Positions 12,479 to 20,231 of a DNA stretch of 20,231 bases are shown here, one piece after another. Each line of letters begins with the position of its first letter. The first letter of the stretch is position 1. The notes under the pieces were generated by a model. The model saw nothing but the letters and a program-made list of their open reading frames with translations. It was not told where the DNA came from and did no database searches. A program made the position numbers and the translations under genes. Source of the stretch: BTUB01 sp964392765 (GTDB taxonomy: Bacteria > Babelota > Babeliae > Babelales > Vermiphilaceae); the NCBI GenBank assembly GCA_964392765.1, contig CAYMRF010000022.1:1-20231 (forward strand), read 5' to 3'.

Positions 12479-14353
12479 ATGAAAAAATTAATATTTGCTT
12501 GTTTATTAACTTCTCTAGCAATTGCAGAAACTCCTCAAAAAAATTATCGAAATGTTATCATTTTGCTTGATCAAGATTGGTCGGTAGAAAATGTAAGTAA
12601 GGTAGGATTTTTTTTAAGTAGCGTATTGCAAGCTGCGATTGATGAACAATCGTGCCCTATTATTCTTAATGCCGGATTATGGAACTGTTTTGTTGAGCGT
12701 CGCTTAAGTATTTCACAAATGTCAGAAATGCCAAGTTCACCCGAACAAAAAGCACTCGAATTATATACCAATATTAATGATCGCTTAAATTATTGGGCTC
12801 AATTTTATAAAGAAAAAAATATTGATCGAATGCAAGCTCGGCAATTAATGCTTGCAAAAGTAAGCGATGAATTTTATACCAAAACGTTTGAGTCTGATGA
12901 TCAAACCACACATCACATTAATCCCGGCACTCTCAACTCTTCGCTTATGGCGTATTTAACAAATTTTGATAAAAACGATTGGGAGTTTTATACGAATGGC
13001 AAATCATTCTATTTACTAGTGCCTAAAAAATATTTGAAAGAATTGGAAGATGAAACGTCACAATCAACCAAAAATAAAAATTTCAGCAAAAAAGAACTGT
13101 TATTAGGACTCAAAGTTGACCATCTAACTCGATTTCATGATGTTGAAGATCCAGTAGCTGGTTACTTCGACACTACCTGTTTAGATCAACTTTTTCCTCA
13201 CCATTTAGAAGATTTTTTCATTACTACCAATGATCTAAAGGCTAAAGAATCTGAATATCTCTGGGGAATCGTTTTCTATGGACATGGCGGGCATCTTTAT
13301 AAAGAAATAACTACCAATACAGTAAATGCACACGTTGATCCCATTATCGGCGACCTGCCTCCAAAAGATTTCCATGATGTTTTGGAATTTTGTGATAAAC
13401 AAATTGGAACTCATTATTTTTATTATTCTACTTGCAGCGGAGCGGGAAACCACATAAAAATGGTTTTTGATGATTTTGGCAATCCCACCTATCGCTATCC
13501 CATAATTTGCGGGTGTCTTTCAGATGGATTTGCCCATTGCTTATGGCCGAATACTCCCTTTCCAAAACCAGGAAAATCGCCTCTTAAACCGTCTCAGATT
13601 TGCTATGAGAATGGCAAGTGGCAGCTCTATTATGATCACTTGTATCAGTGGAAAAATTTCTTTAAAAACATGACTCATCATTCTTTTGAAAGCTATGATT
13701 TAAAATGGCTTGCGGACGTATTACAAAAAATAACATTCAGAACACTTTGCGATAATCCCCTTATTCGCTTCGCGTACTCATCAAAATTTGTGCCAGTGCT
13801 TCCGGACAACACTACTATCATTAACGATGAATTGATTGCACTAAAAAAAGATGAACAATCCACCACTATAATAATCAATGAATCAAATATTTTAGTTGCA
13901 AGCGCTCATGTCCCTTTTCATCTGATCATTAAAAATCCTGCTCGTATAGCCTCTATTTGCGCAGGCCATGCCAAACATTATTTTGAGAAGATAGAGTTTA
14001 AAAGTAATACATCATTTCTTGACACGTTTAGCCCATTAGAAGGAAACTATCAATATGAAAAGCATTATATTATCGATGAAATGATCATTCCGAATGATAA
14101 AAACTCCCCGATTGCCAAGAAAATTGGTTTGACCAATGAAAAAATTGTAGCCAAAAATGTTTTGGTGCACACGCAACGAGATACCCTTATTCGTATATTT
14201 GCTCAGATAGATGATGGTTTTTATATGCTCACCATTAATCGAACTGATTACTTGAGTGGTGCCCCTGAGCTCAAAGGAATCAGCAAAATGACCAAAGCGG
14301 TAGCAGATACCTATTTAAAGCGCTACGAGAAGCTCAAATCGGCAATTACTTAA
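12479..14353 (+). CDS. Exported protein with a clan CD cysteine-peptidase-like His/Cys pair
   Basis: The 624-residue protein has a signal peptide (MKKLIFACLLTSLAIA, cleavage before Glu17) and no family that I recognise outright. Two motifs stand out. GIVFYGHGGHLYKE puts His269 after a hydrophobic strand within Gly-His-Gly-Gly, and HYFYYSTCSGAGNHI puts Cys319 after another strand within Ser-Thr-Cys-Ser-Gly. This order (strand-HG, about 50 residues, strand-[A/S/T]C-x-G) is the catalytic layout of clan CD peptidases (caspase, clostripain, gingipain, legumain, separase). The peptidase call is inference. The C-terminal 250 residues look beta-rich. It lies 8 bases after nagZ and probably shares its transcript. 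Confidence 0.8.
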   Translation: MKKLIFACLLTSLAIAETPQKNYRNVIILLDQDWSVENVSKVGFFLSSVLQAAIDEQSCPIILNAGLWNCFVERRLSISQMSEMPSSPEQKALELYTNINDRLNYWAQFYKEKNIDRMQARQLMLAKVSDEFYTKTFESDDQTTHHINPGTLNSSLMAYLTNFDKNDWEFYTNGKSFYLLVPKKYLKELEDETSQSTKNKNFSKKELLLGLKVDHLTRFHDVEDPVAGYFDTTCLDQLFPHHLEDFFITTNDLKAKESEYLWGIVFYGHGGHLYKEITTNTVNAHVDPIIGDLPPKDFHDVLEFCDKQIGTHYFYYSTCSGAGNHIKMVFDDFGNPTYRYPIICGCLSDGFAHCLWPNTPFPKPGKSPLKPSQICYENGKWQLYYDHLYQWKNFFKNMTHHSFESYDLKWLADVLQKITFRTLCDNPLIRFAYSSKFVPVLPDNTTIINDELIALKKDEQSTTIIINESNILVASAHVPFHLIIKNPARIASICAGHAKHYFEKIEFKSNTSFLDTFSPLEGNYQYEKHYIIDEMIIPNDKNSPIAKKIGLTNEKIVAKNVLVHTQRDTLIRIFAQIDDGFYMLTINRTDYLSGAPELKGISKMTKAVADTYLKRYEKLKSAIT

Positions 14354-14398
14354 AAATGTGATAAAATCTTAAAAAATCAATTTTAAGTGAGAAAAACT

Positions 14399-16108
14399 AT
14401 GAAATCATCTCAAAACGACATTCAAGCACTGCGCCACTCGGCTGCCCACTTGCTCGCCCATGCGGTAATAGAATTATTTCCCAATACCATTTTGACCATA
14501 GGTCCGGCAACCAAAGAAGGCTTCTTTTACGATCTGCTTCCATCGCGCAATTTTAAAGAAGAGGATCTTCCGGCCATTGAAGCACGGATGAAAGAGATCG
14601 CAGGTCGCGATTTGCCCCTCACGCATGAGCAGATGGGCAAAGATGAAGCACGCAAATTATATGCCAATAATCCCTATAAATTAGAGCTGATCAATGATAT
14701 TCCTGGCGAAACAGTGGGTATTGCCCGCCAAGGAGATTTTTATGATCTATGTCGCGGCGGCCACGTGGCAACCACTGGCTTACTTAAAAACATAAAGCTC
14801 ACTGGCATTTCCGGATCATATTGGCGCGCTGATCGCAGCAAACAAGCGTTACAACGAATCAGTGGCGTCGCTTTCTTTACGGCCCAGGATCTTGCTGATT
14901 ATGAAAAAGCAAAAGAAGAAGCCGCAAAATATGATCACCGCCGTTTAGGCAAGCAGATGGATCTCTTTTCTTTTCATGATGAAGGAGTGGGATTCCCCTT
15001 CTTTCATCCCAAAGGGAAATTAGTGCTCAATCTGATGACTAATTACATGAGAAAACTGCAAGGCCAACAGAAATACCAAGAGATCAGCACTCCCCAAATG
15101 CTTTCTGATGTGCTTTGGAAACGCTCAGGCCACTATGCGCACTATAAAGATAAAATGTATTTTTGCATGGTGGATGATCAGGCATACGCAGTAAAACCCA
15201 TGAACTGCCCCGGCTCAATCTTAGTCTATCAAACCCGCCCGCGATCATACCGCGAACTTCCGCTTAAGCTTGCAGAATATGGGCACGTATTCCGCCATGA
15301 ACTCTCTGGCGTATTGCATGGCCTCATGCGCGTGCGCGCATTCACGCAAGATGATGCGCATATTTATTGCATGCCGGATCAGATTGAGCATGAAGTTGCA
15401 ACGATTATCAAAATGACGTATACGATGCTCAAAAAATTTGGATTTGATCAGATTGATGTGGCAATTGCAACCAAGCCCGATAACGCAATGGGCTCAGATC
15501 TACTCTGGCAAAAAGGAACCGATGCCCTTAAAAATGCACTCGATAATGCTGGCATCAAATATATCATCAATGAAGGCGAAGGCGCATTCTATGGTCCTAA
15601 GATTGAATTCCAAATTAAAGATTCAATGGGCAGATCATGGCAGTGCGGAACCATTCAGGTAGATTTCTTCTTTCCTGAAAATTTTGATCTGCATTATATT
15701 GCAAGCAGCGGCAAGCAAGAACGCCCGGTGATGATCCACCAAGCTATCTATGGATCCCTCGAACGCTTCTTTGCAATCTTGCTTGAGCATTATAAAGGCC
15801 ACCTGCCATTCTGGCTCGCGCCTGAGCAGATTCGTATTTTAACCATCACTGATGCGCAAAAGCCGTATGCTCAAACAGTACTTGATCAATTATTTGCTCA
15901 TGGATTACGCGTTGAAATGGATGAATCTTCTGATCAAATTTCAGGCAAAATTAAACGGGCACAAGAAGATAAGATTCCATGGATGCTCGTGCTTGGCCAA
16001 AAAGAGGTGGATAATAATACTATCACCTTGCGATACAACGATGGCAAACAGGAATTTGGATTATCGTTGGAGCAAGTGATTGCAAAAGCTGATGCTTTGA
16101 ATAAGTAA
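14399..16108 (+). CDS. thrS: Threonyl-tRNA synthetase lacking the TGS domain
   Basis: ThrRS charges tRNA-Thr. From the ATG at 14399 there are 569 residues. The protein begins directly in the editing domain: His13-x3-His17 (RHSAAH) and Cys118-x3-His122 (CRGGH) match E. coli His73/His77 and Cys182/His186. The zinc ligands Cys270, His321 and His447 sit at a constant offset of 64 from E. coli 334, 385 and 511, so only the N-terminal TGS domain is missing. Class II motif 2 is clear (FRHELSGVLHGLMRVRAFTQDD), and the anticodon-binding domain ends the chain. The usual MNCPGH reads MNCPGS. A GTG at 14387 would add four residues; it is preceded by an in-frame stop. Confidence 0.96.
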   Translation: MKSSQNDIQALRHSAAHLLAHAVIELFPNTILTIGPATKEGFFYDLLPSRNFKEEDLPAIEARMKEIAGRDLPLTHEQMGKDEARKLYANNPYKLELINDIPGETVGIARQGDFYDLCRGGHVATTGLLKNIKLTGISGSYWRADRSKQALQRISGVAFFTAQDLADYEKAKEEAAKYDHRRLGKQMDLFSFHDEGVGFPFFHPKGKLVLNLMTNYMRKLQGQQKYQEISTPQMLSDVLWKRSGHYAHYKDKMYFCMVDDQAYAVKPMNCPGSILVYQTRPRSYRELPLKLAEYGHVFRHELSGVLHGLMRVRAFTQDDAHIYCMPDQIEHEVATIIKMTYTMLKKFGFDQIDVAIATKPDNAMGSDLLWQKGTDALKNALDNAGIKYIINEGEGAFYGPKIEFQIKDSMGRSWQCGTIQVDFFFPENFDLHYIASSGKQERPVMIHQAIYGSLERFFAILLEHYKGHLPFWLAPEQIRILTITDAQKPYAQTVLDQLFAHGLRVEMDESSDQISGKIKRAQEDKIPWMLVLGQKEVDNNTITLRYNDGKQEFGLSLEQVIAKADALNK

Positions 16109-16124
16109 ATTGAGGAAAACATTT

Positions 16125-16820
16125 ATGAAAAATATTATTTTTTTAATTCTTTCTCTTTTATTTTTAAATACACAACTTTATCCAATGAGGCAGCTATTAA
16201 AAGATAGGCCAACTCAGGTGTACTTTCATGAGGGCAAAAAACTAGACGAAGATTGTTCATTTCATTCGGATTATCGTGTTGCAAAGCAGTTATACCTTAA
16301 AAAAGAATGTAAAATTTGCGGCAATCTAAATAGAGGCGATCACAGCTCCTGCACAAAAATTATGCATGAAATTAGTGCTGATTTTTCAACATTTTGTAAG
16401 GTGATTTTAAATTCTGTGCAATCCATGTACCCGAACTTTAGTTATGACAATTTTCAAAAAATTTTAGACCGAAAAATTAAGATCGGTACGCACCCACATA
16501 CTCTCAAATCTATGCATGAGACCCACGGGCTCGAGCAAGCTAAAGCGCATTATGAAACTCTGGCGAAAAATACACTTATTAATTATTTGAGAAGTAAAAA
16601 AAAATTCATGGACGATCAACTTGTTCCGGGAGATATAGACTATGATACCATTTATGTTGCACTTGCACGCAAGAGACATGTCCTCACACTCGCGATCGAA
16701 ATGCTCGAAAAGAAATTGCCGTATACAATTTGGTATCAATCTAATGAAGAATTTTTGAAGGTAGCATCTGCCGTTGATCAAGAAAAAACCCGAATTCATT
16801 ATACTTTGTCAGCAGATTAA
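16125..16820 (+). CDS. Exported protein of unknown function with a CxxC motif
   Basis: The ATG at 16125 is chosen because GAGGA (16112-16116) is spaced properly before it; a TTG at 16110 would place the ribosome binding site inside the gene. The product has 231 residues with a strong hydrophobic leader (MKNIIFLILSLLFLNTQLYP, then Met21). Cys62, Cys65, His73 and Cys76 (CKICGNLNRGDHSSC) have the spacing of a small zinc-binding knuckle, though oxidation to disulfides is equally possible in an exported protein. The remainder is helical and charged. No family is recognised. It is the first of four closely packed exported genes that follow thrS. Confidence 0.75.
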   Translation: MKNIIFLILSLLFLNTQLYPMRQLLKDRPTQVYFHEGKKLDEDCSFHSDYRVAKQLYLKKECKICGNLNRGDHSSCTKIMHEISADFSTFCKVILNSVQSMYPNFSYDNFQKILDRKIKIGTHPHTLKSMHETHGLEQAKAHYETLAKNTLINYLRSKKKFMDDQLVPGDIDYDTIYVALARKRHVLTLAIEMLEKKLPYTIWYQSNEEFLKVASAVDQEKTRIHYTLSAD

Positions 16821-16845
16821 AGAAATTAATTAAAATTGAGACTTT

Positions 16846-17595
16846 ATGAATAAATTGGGTTTTTTACTCGGGATATTTTCTTTAGTTTCCGATTGTTCCT
16901 CCCAAATATATGAAAATGCCACGCATGGGCCGCGAAAAATCTATCTCACTATCGATGATGCGCCCTCATGCCATATGAAAAAGAAAATCGATTTTTTATA
17001 TGAGCATACAATTCCTGCCATTTTTTACTGCCGCGGCAATGCCATTCTGGAACATACAGAATATGTGATTCAAGCAATTCAAAAGGGATTTTTAATTGGC
17101 AATCATTCATTCTCTCATCCTTTTTTCTCACAAATTTCTCTGGATGAGTGTTATCAAGAAATTCTTAAGACAGAGGAATTAATTGAAGAATGTTACAAGA
17201 ATGCAGGTATGCAGCGGCCAGCAAAAGTAATTCGTTTGCCCTATGGCGATCGTGGCGCTGGGGATTTTGCACGAATGCCTCAAACAGAAGAAGAAAAGAA
17301 AAAAGTGGAAGCAATTCAGAATTTCTTAGCAGCTCAAGGGTTTAGTAAAATTCACTTTCAAGATTTTACTGATGATGCTATTGATGCCTTTTGGACGTGG
17401 GATTCGCAAGATTATAAGAAGAGCTTAATTGAAGATGCTGATGCTTATATGAAAAAGTTCCAAGATCATTTCTATGAATCTCATCGAGAAATAGAGATTC
17501 TCCTCTTGCATGATTTTGATTCAAATCATCATCTTTTTGAGCAAGCAATGGAGTTTTTACAAACTAAGAAGGTAGAATTTTTAGAGTTCCAATGA
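16846..17595 (+). CDS. Exported polysaccharide deacetylase (NodB homology, CE4)
   Basis: CE4 enzymes remove acetyl groups from N-acetylated sugars such as peptidoglycan or chitin, using a metal ion. The 249 residues show all main motifs: LTIDDAPS (34-41, catalytic Asp37 and metal-binding Asp38), NHSFSHP (86-92, metal ligands His87 and His91), RLPYGDRG (130-137), WTWDSQDY (183-190) and LLLHDF (219-224, His222). The N-terminus is a signal sequence; SDC at 15-17 faintly resembles a lipobox, but Asp before Cys is unusual. The substrate cannot be told from the sequence. It starts 25 bases after the previous stop and overlaps the next gene by 4 bases. Confidence 0.9.
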   Translation: MNKLGFLLGIFSLVSDCSSQIYENATHGPRKIYLTIDDAPSCHMKKKIDFLYEHTIPAIFYCRGNAILEHTEYVIQAIQKGFLIGNHSFSHPFFSQISLDECYQEILKTEELIEECYKNAGMQRPAKVIRLPYGDRGAGDFARMPQTEEEKKKVEAIQNFLAAQGFSKIHFQDFTDDAIDAFWTWDSQDYKKSLIEDADAYMKKFQDHFYESHREIEILLLHDFDSNHHLFEQAMEFLQTKKVEFLEFQ

Positions 17596-18467
17596 AAAAA
17601 ATTCTCTTTATCGTAACCATTTTTTTCTCAGTGAATAGTTGCTTTTCCATGAATGAAGAGGAAAAAGCTGATTTAAAGCAACGTTTTTCTAAAATAATGA
17701 GCACTATAACCGACTCGCATTCCACAATTGATTCAAAAATTAAAGATCCTAATTTTCCGCTACAGCCATTAATAGATTGTCTGAATCTTCATAGAAAAAC
17801 CCTTGAGGAAAATCGCGGGCTTGCCTTTCATGTTGATCAATCGAAAGTTAATGAAATTGATCAACTGCACAGTGATACGTGTAAAAAGTTAACCGCACTC
17901 ACGCTATTGCAAAAACAGCATGCGCGCAAAAGCAATAAGATCATGTACCATTGCATGGGCTTGACATCAATGTTTGTCGCCTTAGTATATACCCCTTTTG
18001 GCATCTATCTTAATGAAGAATTTCAAATCAATATGGCACTGCCATTTTTTACCCTTAGTGCAACATTAGGTGCATTTTTCCATGGTCGCAGAGCGCATCA
18101 GAAAGCTCAGCCAAAGCCTATGCTTTCTGACGCATTAAAAGAAGTACTTCCTCATTTGCATGAATCAGAATTCAACGAACTTAAATGGCTTAAGCCAGAT
18201 TTAATCGATGATAGTTATGTTTCAAAATGTATTCGAGGGATGGAAGCAGAACGTAAAGCTTTGAATGCAATTGCTAATATGAATATGCCTGGAACACAAA
18301 AAAAGATTGAAGCGTTAGCCAAACCAGAACCAAAATTTCTTAAATTACTCTATAATGAAGCGCGATATACTCGCAATATTAACGCCCTCGTGCGATTAGC
18401 TTCAATGCTCGATCCAAAGTTGAATACTCTTGCGCAAACCTCTCAAGATAAGGATCAAAAGTCATGA
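17592..18467 (+). CDS. Exported/membrane protein, tandem paralogue 1
   Basis: The 291-residue product has a signal peptide (MKKILFIVTIFFSVNSCFS, then Met20), a helical region with KIKDPNFPL (49-57), and two adjacent hydrophobic segments (about 118-140 and 147-164) that could form a membrane hairpin. A charged C-terminal half follows, containing AQPKPMLSDALKEVL (171-185). It shares these blocks, in the same order, with the next gene, so the two arose by duplication. No known family is recognised. It overlaps both neighbours by 4 bases (ATGA), which indicates coupled translation with the deacetylase and with its paralogue. Confidence 0.8.
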   Translation: MKKILFIVTIFFSVNSCFSMNEEEKADLKQRFSKIMSTITDSHSTIDSKIKDPNFPLQPLIDCLNLHRKTLEENRGLAFHVDQSKVNEIDQLHSDTCKKLTALTLLQKQHARKSNKIMYHCMGLTSMFVALVYTPFGIYLNEEFQINMALPFFTLSATLGAFFHGRRAHQKAQPKPMLSDALKEVLPHLHESEFNELKWLKPDLIDDSYVSKCIRGMEAERKALNAIANMNMPGTQKKIEALAKPEPKFLKLLYNEARYTRNINALVRLASMLDPKLNTLAQTSQDKDQKS

Positions 18468-19225
18468 ATACGTTACTCTTACTTTCGCTTATTGTTTTTG
18501 CACTTCCATGCTTTTCAATGGAAGAGCGCTCCAGTACCATAACAAAATGGACTGATGAAAAATGCCAGCAATTGCTTGAAAACTGCGCTGAAGCAAATAA
18601 TTTTTTTGATGAGAAAATAAAAGATCCTAATTTTCCATTACGAGAGTTGGTTGACGGTTATATACCCGGTTATCGCAAAACAATTGGACCTATTTGCTTT
18701 TTATCAGCTTCACACAGTAATCGGTTTGAAGAATTTAAAGCAATAGATCTGGAAGTTAAAAAAAAGTTTATTGCACTACGATTATTGCATAAGCAACAAC
18801 TTCGTAAAAAAGAAATTCATGTCTATGATCGAGCAATAAGAACCGCCAGCTTTTTTGCTGCATTCATGGTGCCGCCAAGTGTCTACTTTTTTAAACAAAC
18901 CTGGGGGGCTTCCATTCCACTATTTTTAATTAATGCCGCCATTATAAGGCATTATCGCGCTCAAAGAAAGCACATGAAAGCAATACCAAAACCTACTTTT
19001 TCTGAAGCAGTTAAAGAGGAGTTTTCATATTCAAAAGATGAAATGCATAAAGCTCTTGAGCGGCTTAAGATAACAGTTGATCCGAATATCACTGATATTA
19101 AAAAGCGATATAGAAAAGCATGCAAAAGTCGCAATGTTGAGGAAATTGTGATGCTTGCAGCATTAATGGATCCATGCTTAGAAAATCACTGGAGCATGCT
19201 CAAGCAACAGCGGGCTAAATCATAA
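18464..19225 (+). CDS. Exported/membrane protein, tandem paralogue 2
   Basis: The 253-residue protein has a signal peptide (MNTLLLLSLIVFALPCFS, then Met19), KIKDPNFPL (51-59), two hydrophobic segments (about 126-143 and 149-162), AIPKPTFSEAVKEEF (173-187) and a C-terminal ALMDPCLE that matches SMLDPKLN in paralogue 1. It is shorter because part of the region before the C-terminus is missing. AAGGAT precedes the ATG. Its last 40 bases overlap the convergent kinase-like gene. Function unknown. Confidence 0.8.
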   Translation: MNTLLLLSLIVFALPCFSMEERSSTITKWTDEKCQQLLENCAEANNFFDEKIKDPNFPLRELVDGYIPGYRKTIGPICFLSASHSNRFEEFKAIDLEVKKKFIALRLLHKQQLRKKEIHVYDRAIRTASFFAAFMVPPSVYFFKQTWGASIPLFLINAAIIRHYRAQRKHMKAIPKPTFSEAVKEEFSYSKDEMHKALERLKITVDPNITDIKKRYRKACKSRNVEEIVMLAALMDPCLENHWSMLKQQRAKS

Positions 19226-20214
19226 TAATATTGCGCAAGCGATATGCCTTCAGGATCACCTTTATCCACGTATTTTTTAACATAATGAGACCATTTTTGG
19301 AGCGGTGCACAGTAATCCCAAGATTGCCCCGCCTGCTGCCAGTTACGTGAAAAGAATAAAAAATAGATAGTGAGCTCTGCCAAATTAAGCTTTTTAGCAC
19401 AAGAATATCGCTTGATATCATCCTGAGTTGGCTTTCGCTGCAAATAATATTCTAAAAACAAATGTTCTTCTTGTTCTTGATAATCAAGCCGTAATGATAA
19501 ATAGCTTAGATCCATGAATGGATCTTCCCACCCAGTATATTCCCAATCAATAAGTACGGCACGATCATCCCACAAAAGAATGTTACGGGGATTTAAATCA
19601 CCATGAACTGTTGCGAGTTTCGATTCGGCAGTTTCGAGCTGCTCATTATATTCCTGCGTTAATATCCATGCTTTATCAGCCATACTTTTTAATGAAGTTT
19701 CACCTTTAATAAGTTGATATACTTCACGCACTGATTCAATGCCACTTTTTTCAAAATGGGGGTTGCGGGGCATCGCATGAATTTTAGAAAGTGCATGAGC
19801 AATTTTTTGTATATTCTCAGGCTTTCTTGATGCCTCGAGGCTTAACATCGGCGCATGAATATACTCCATTAAAACTGCACATTTATCAGGTGTGATATAA
19901 TAAATTGCAGGAGCTATCTTCTGTGCCGCTGCTTCTTGCATGGCAAAAAGTTCGCGTTTAATATCGGCAATAGATGATCGATCTTTTTTTATCCGTAAAA
20001 CATACTGCTTATCTTGTGCATTGATCCGCAAGCACGTATTAGAGTGCCCGCCGGGCAAATAGGCAACCTCAAGAGGAGCCTCTTTAAAATACTGTTTTTT
20101 TACTTCTTGGAGTGCCGATTGGCTTGATTCTGGAATATTTGTATGATGTTGCGATGCCTGAATAAAAGAAAAAACGAGCAAAAAGAATAGACCACATACT
20201 ACTGCTTTATACAT
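19186..20214 (-). CDS. Exported APH/choline-kinase-like phosphotransferase
   Basis: The 342-residue protein has the protein-kinase-like fold of the APH/choline-kinase (LicA-type) families. GGHSN (55-59) is a nucleotide-binding loop, followed by VLRIKK (72-77), the catalytic Brenner motif HGDLNPRN (204-211) and the metal-binding IDWEYTG (222-228). The family members best known to me are cytosolic, yet this one begins with a typical signal peptide (MYKAVVCGLFFLLVFSFIQA, cleavage before Ser21). AAGGG before the ATG supports this start. The substrate is unknown: choline, an amino sugar or a host molecule are all possible. Its promoter lies at or beyond the window edge. Confidence 0.88.
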   Translation of the reverse strand: MYKAVVCGLFFLLVFSFIQASQHHTNIPESSQSALQEVKKQYFKEAPLEVAYLPGGHSNTCLRINAQDKQYVLRIKKDRSSIADIKRELFAMQEAAAQKIAPAIYYITPDKCAVLMEYIHAPMLSLEASRKPENIQKIAHALSKIHAMPRNPHFEKSGIESVREVYQLIKGETSLKSMADKAWILTQEYNEQLETAESKLATVHGDLNPRNILLWDDRAVLIDWEYTGWEDPFMDLSYLSLRLDYQEQEEHLFLEYYLQRKPTQDDIKRYSCAKKLNLAELTIYFLFFSRNWQQAGQSWDYCAPLQKWSHYVKKYVDKGDPEGISLAQYYYDLARCCLSMLQ

Positions 20215-20231
20215 AAAAACCCTTTTTTATA

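Overview
This window looks like a stretch of a small-genome, AT-rich bacterium, most plausibly a member of Candidatus Dependentiae (TM6) or another host-associated lineage. That assignment is inference. It rests on a scatter of single-copy housekeeping genes mixed with many unrecognised small exported proteins: about 12 of 22 coding genes begin with a signal-peptide-like segment. It also rests on the broken-up form of normally conserved gene clusters. No 16S rRNA or other decisive marker is present.

Layout. 1-1521: three small exported proteins of unknown function, the first Tyr-rich. 1562-1756: a palindromic repeat. 1890-3798: translation operon tsf-pyrH-frr without rpsB. 3814-4490: a second repeat, tRNA-Lys(CTT) and tRNA-Leu(TAG), each followed directly by a related palindromic element. 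4666-7295: a small exported coiled-coil protein, trigger factor and thioredoxin reductase. 7350-7858: a gene-free stretch forming a large imperfect inverted repeat. 8053-8873: rpmH-rnpA-yidD, with a third palindromic repeat fused into the rnpA/yidD junction. 8838-10612 (minus strand): PIN-PhoH ATPase coupled to a small exported protein. 10809-14353: an exported GH3 N-acetylhexosaminidase followed by a 624-aa exported protein with a His/Cys pair resembling clan CD cysteine peptidases. 14399-16108: threonyl-tRNA synthetase lacking the TGS domain. 16125-19225: four tightly packed exported proteins (a Cys-containing unknown, a NodB-type deacetylase and two tandem paralogues). 19186-20214 (minus strand): an APH/choline-kinase-like protein with an N-terminal signal peptide.

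How it works together. The cytosolic genes serve translation (EF-Ts, RRF, ThrRS, L34, two tRNAs), RNA processing (RNase P protein, PhoH), protein folding and redox (trigger factor, TrxB) and envelope insertion (YidD). The exported genes include sugar-cleaving, sugar-deacetylating, possibly proteolytic and possibly kinase activities. They would act in the envelope, the periplasm or, if the cell lives inside a host, at the host interface. Intergenic DNA is unusually rich in palindromes. At least two families are visible: one bounded by CCGTTCG/CGAACGG (three copies), and one attached to tRNA 3' ends (two copies whose arms co-vary). The three best promoters share a TACAAT -10 box. I saw no convincing intrinsic terminators, CRISPR array, transposase or integrase.
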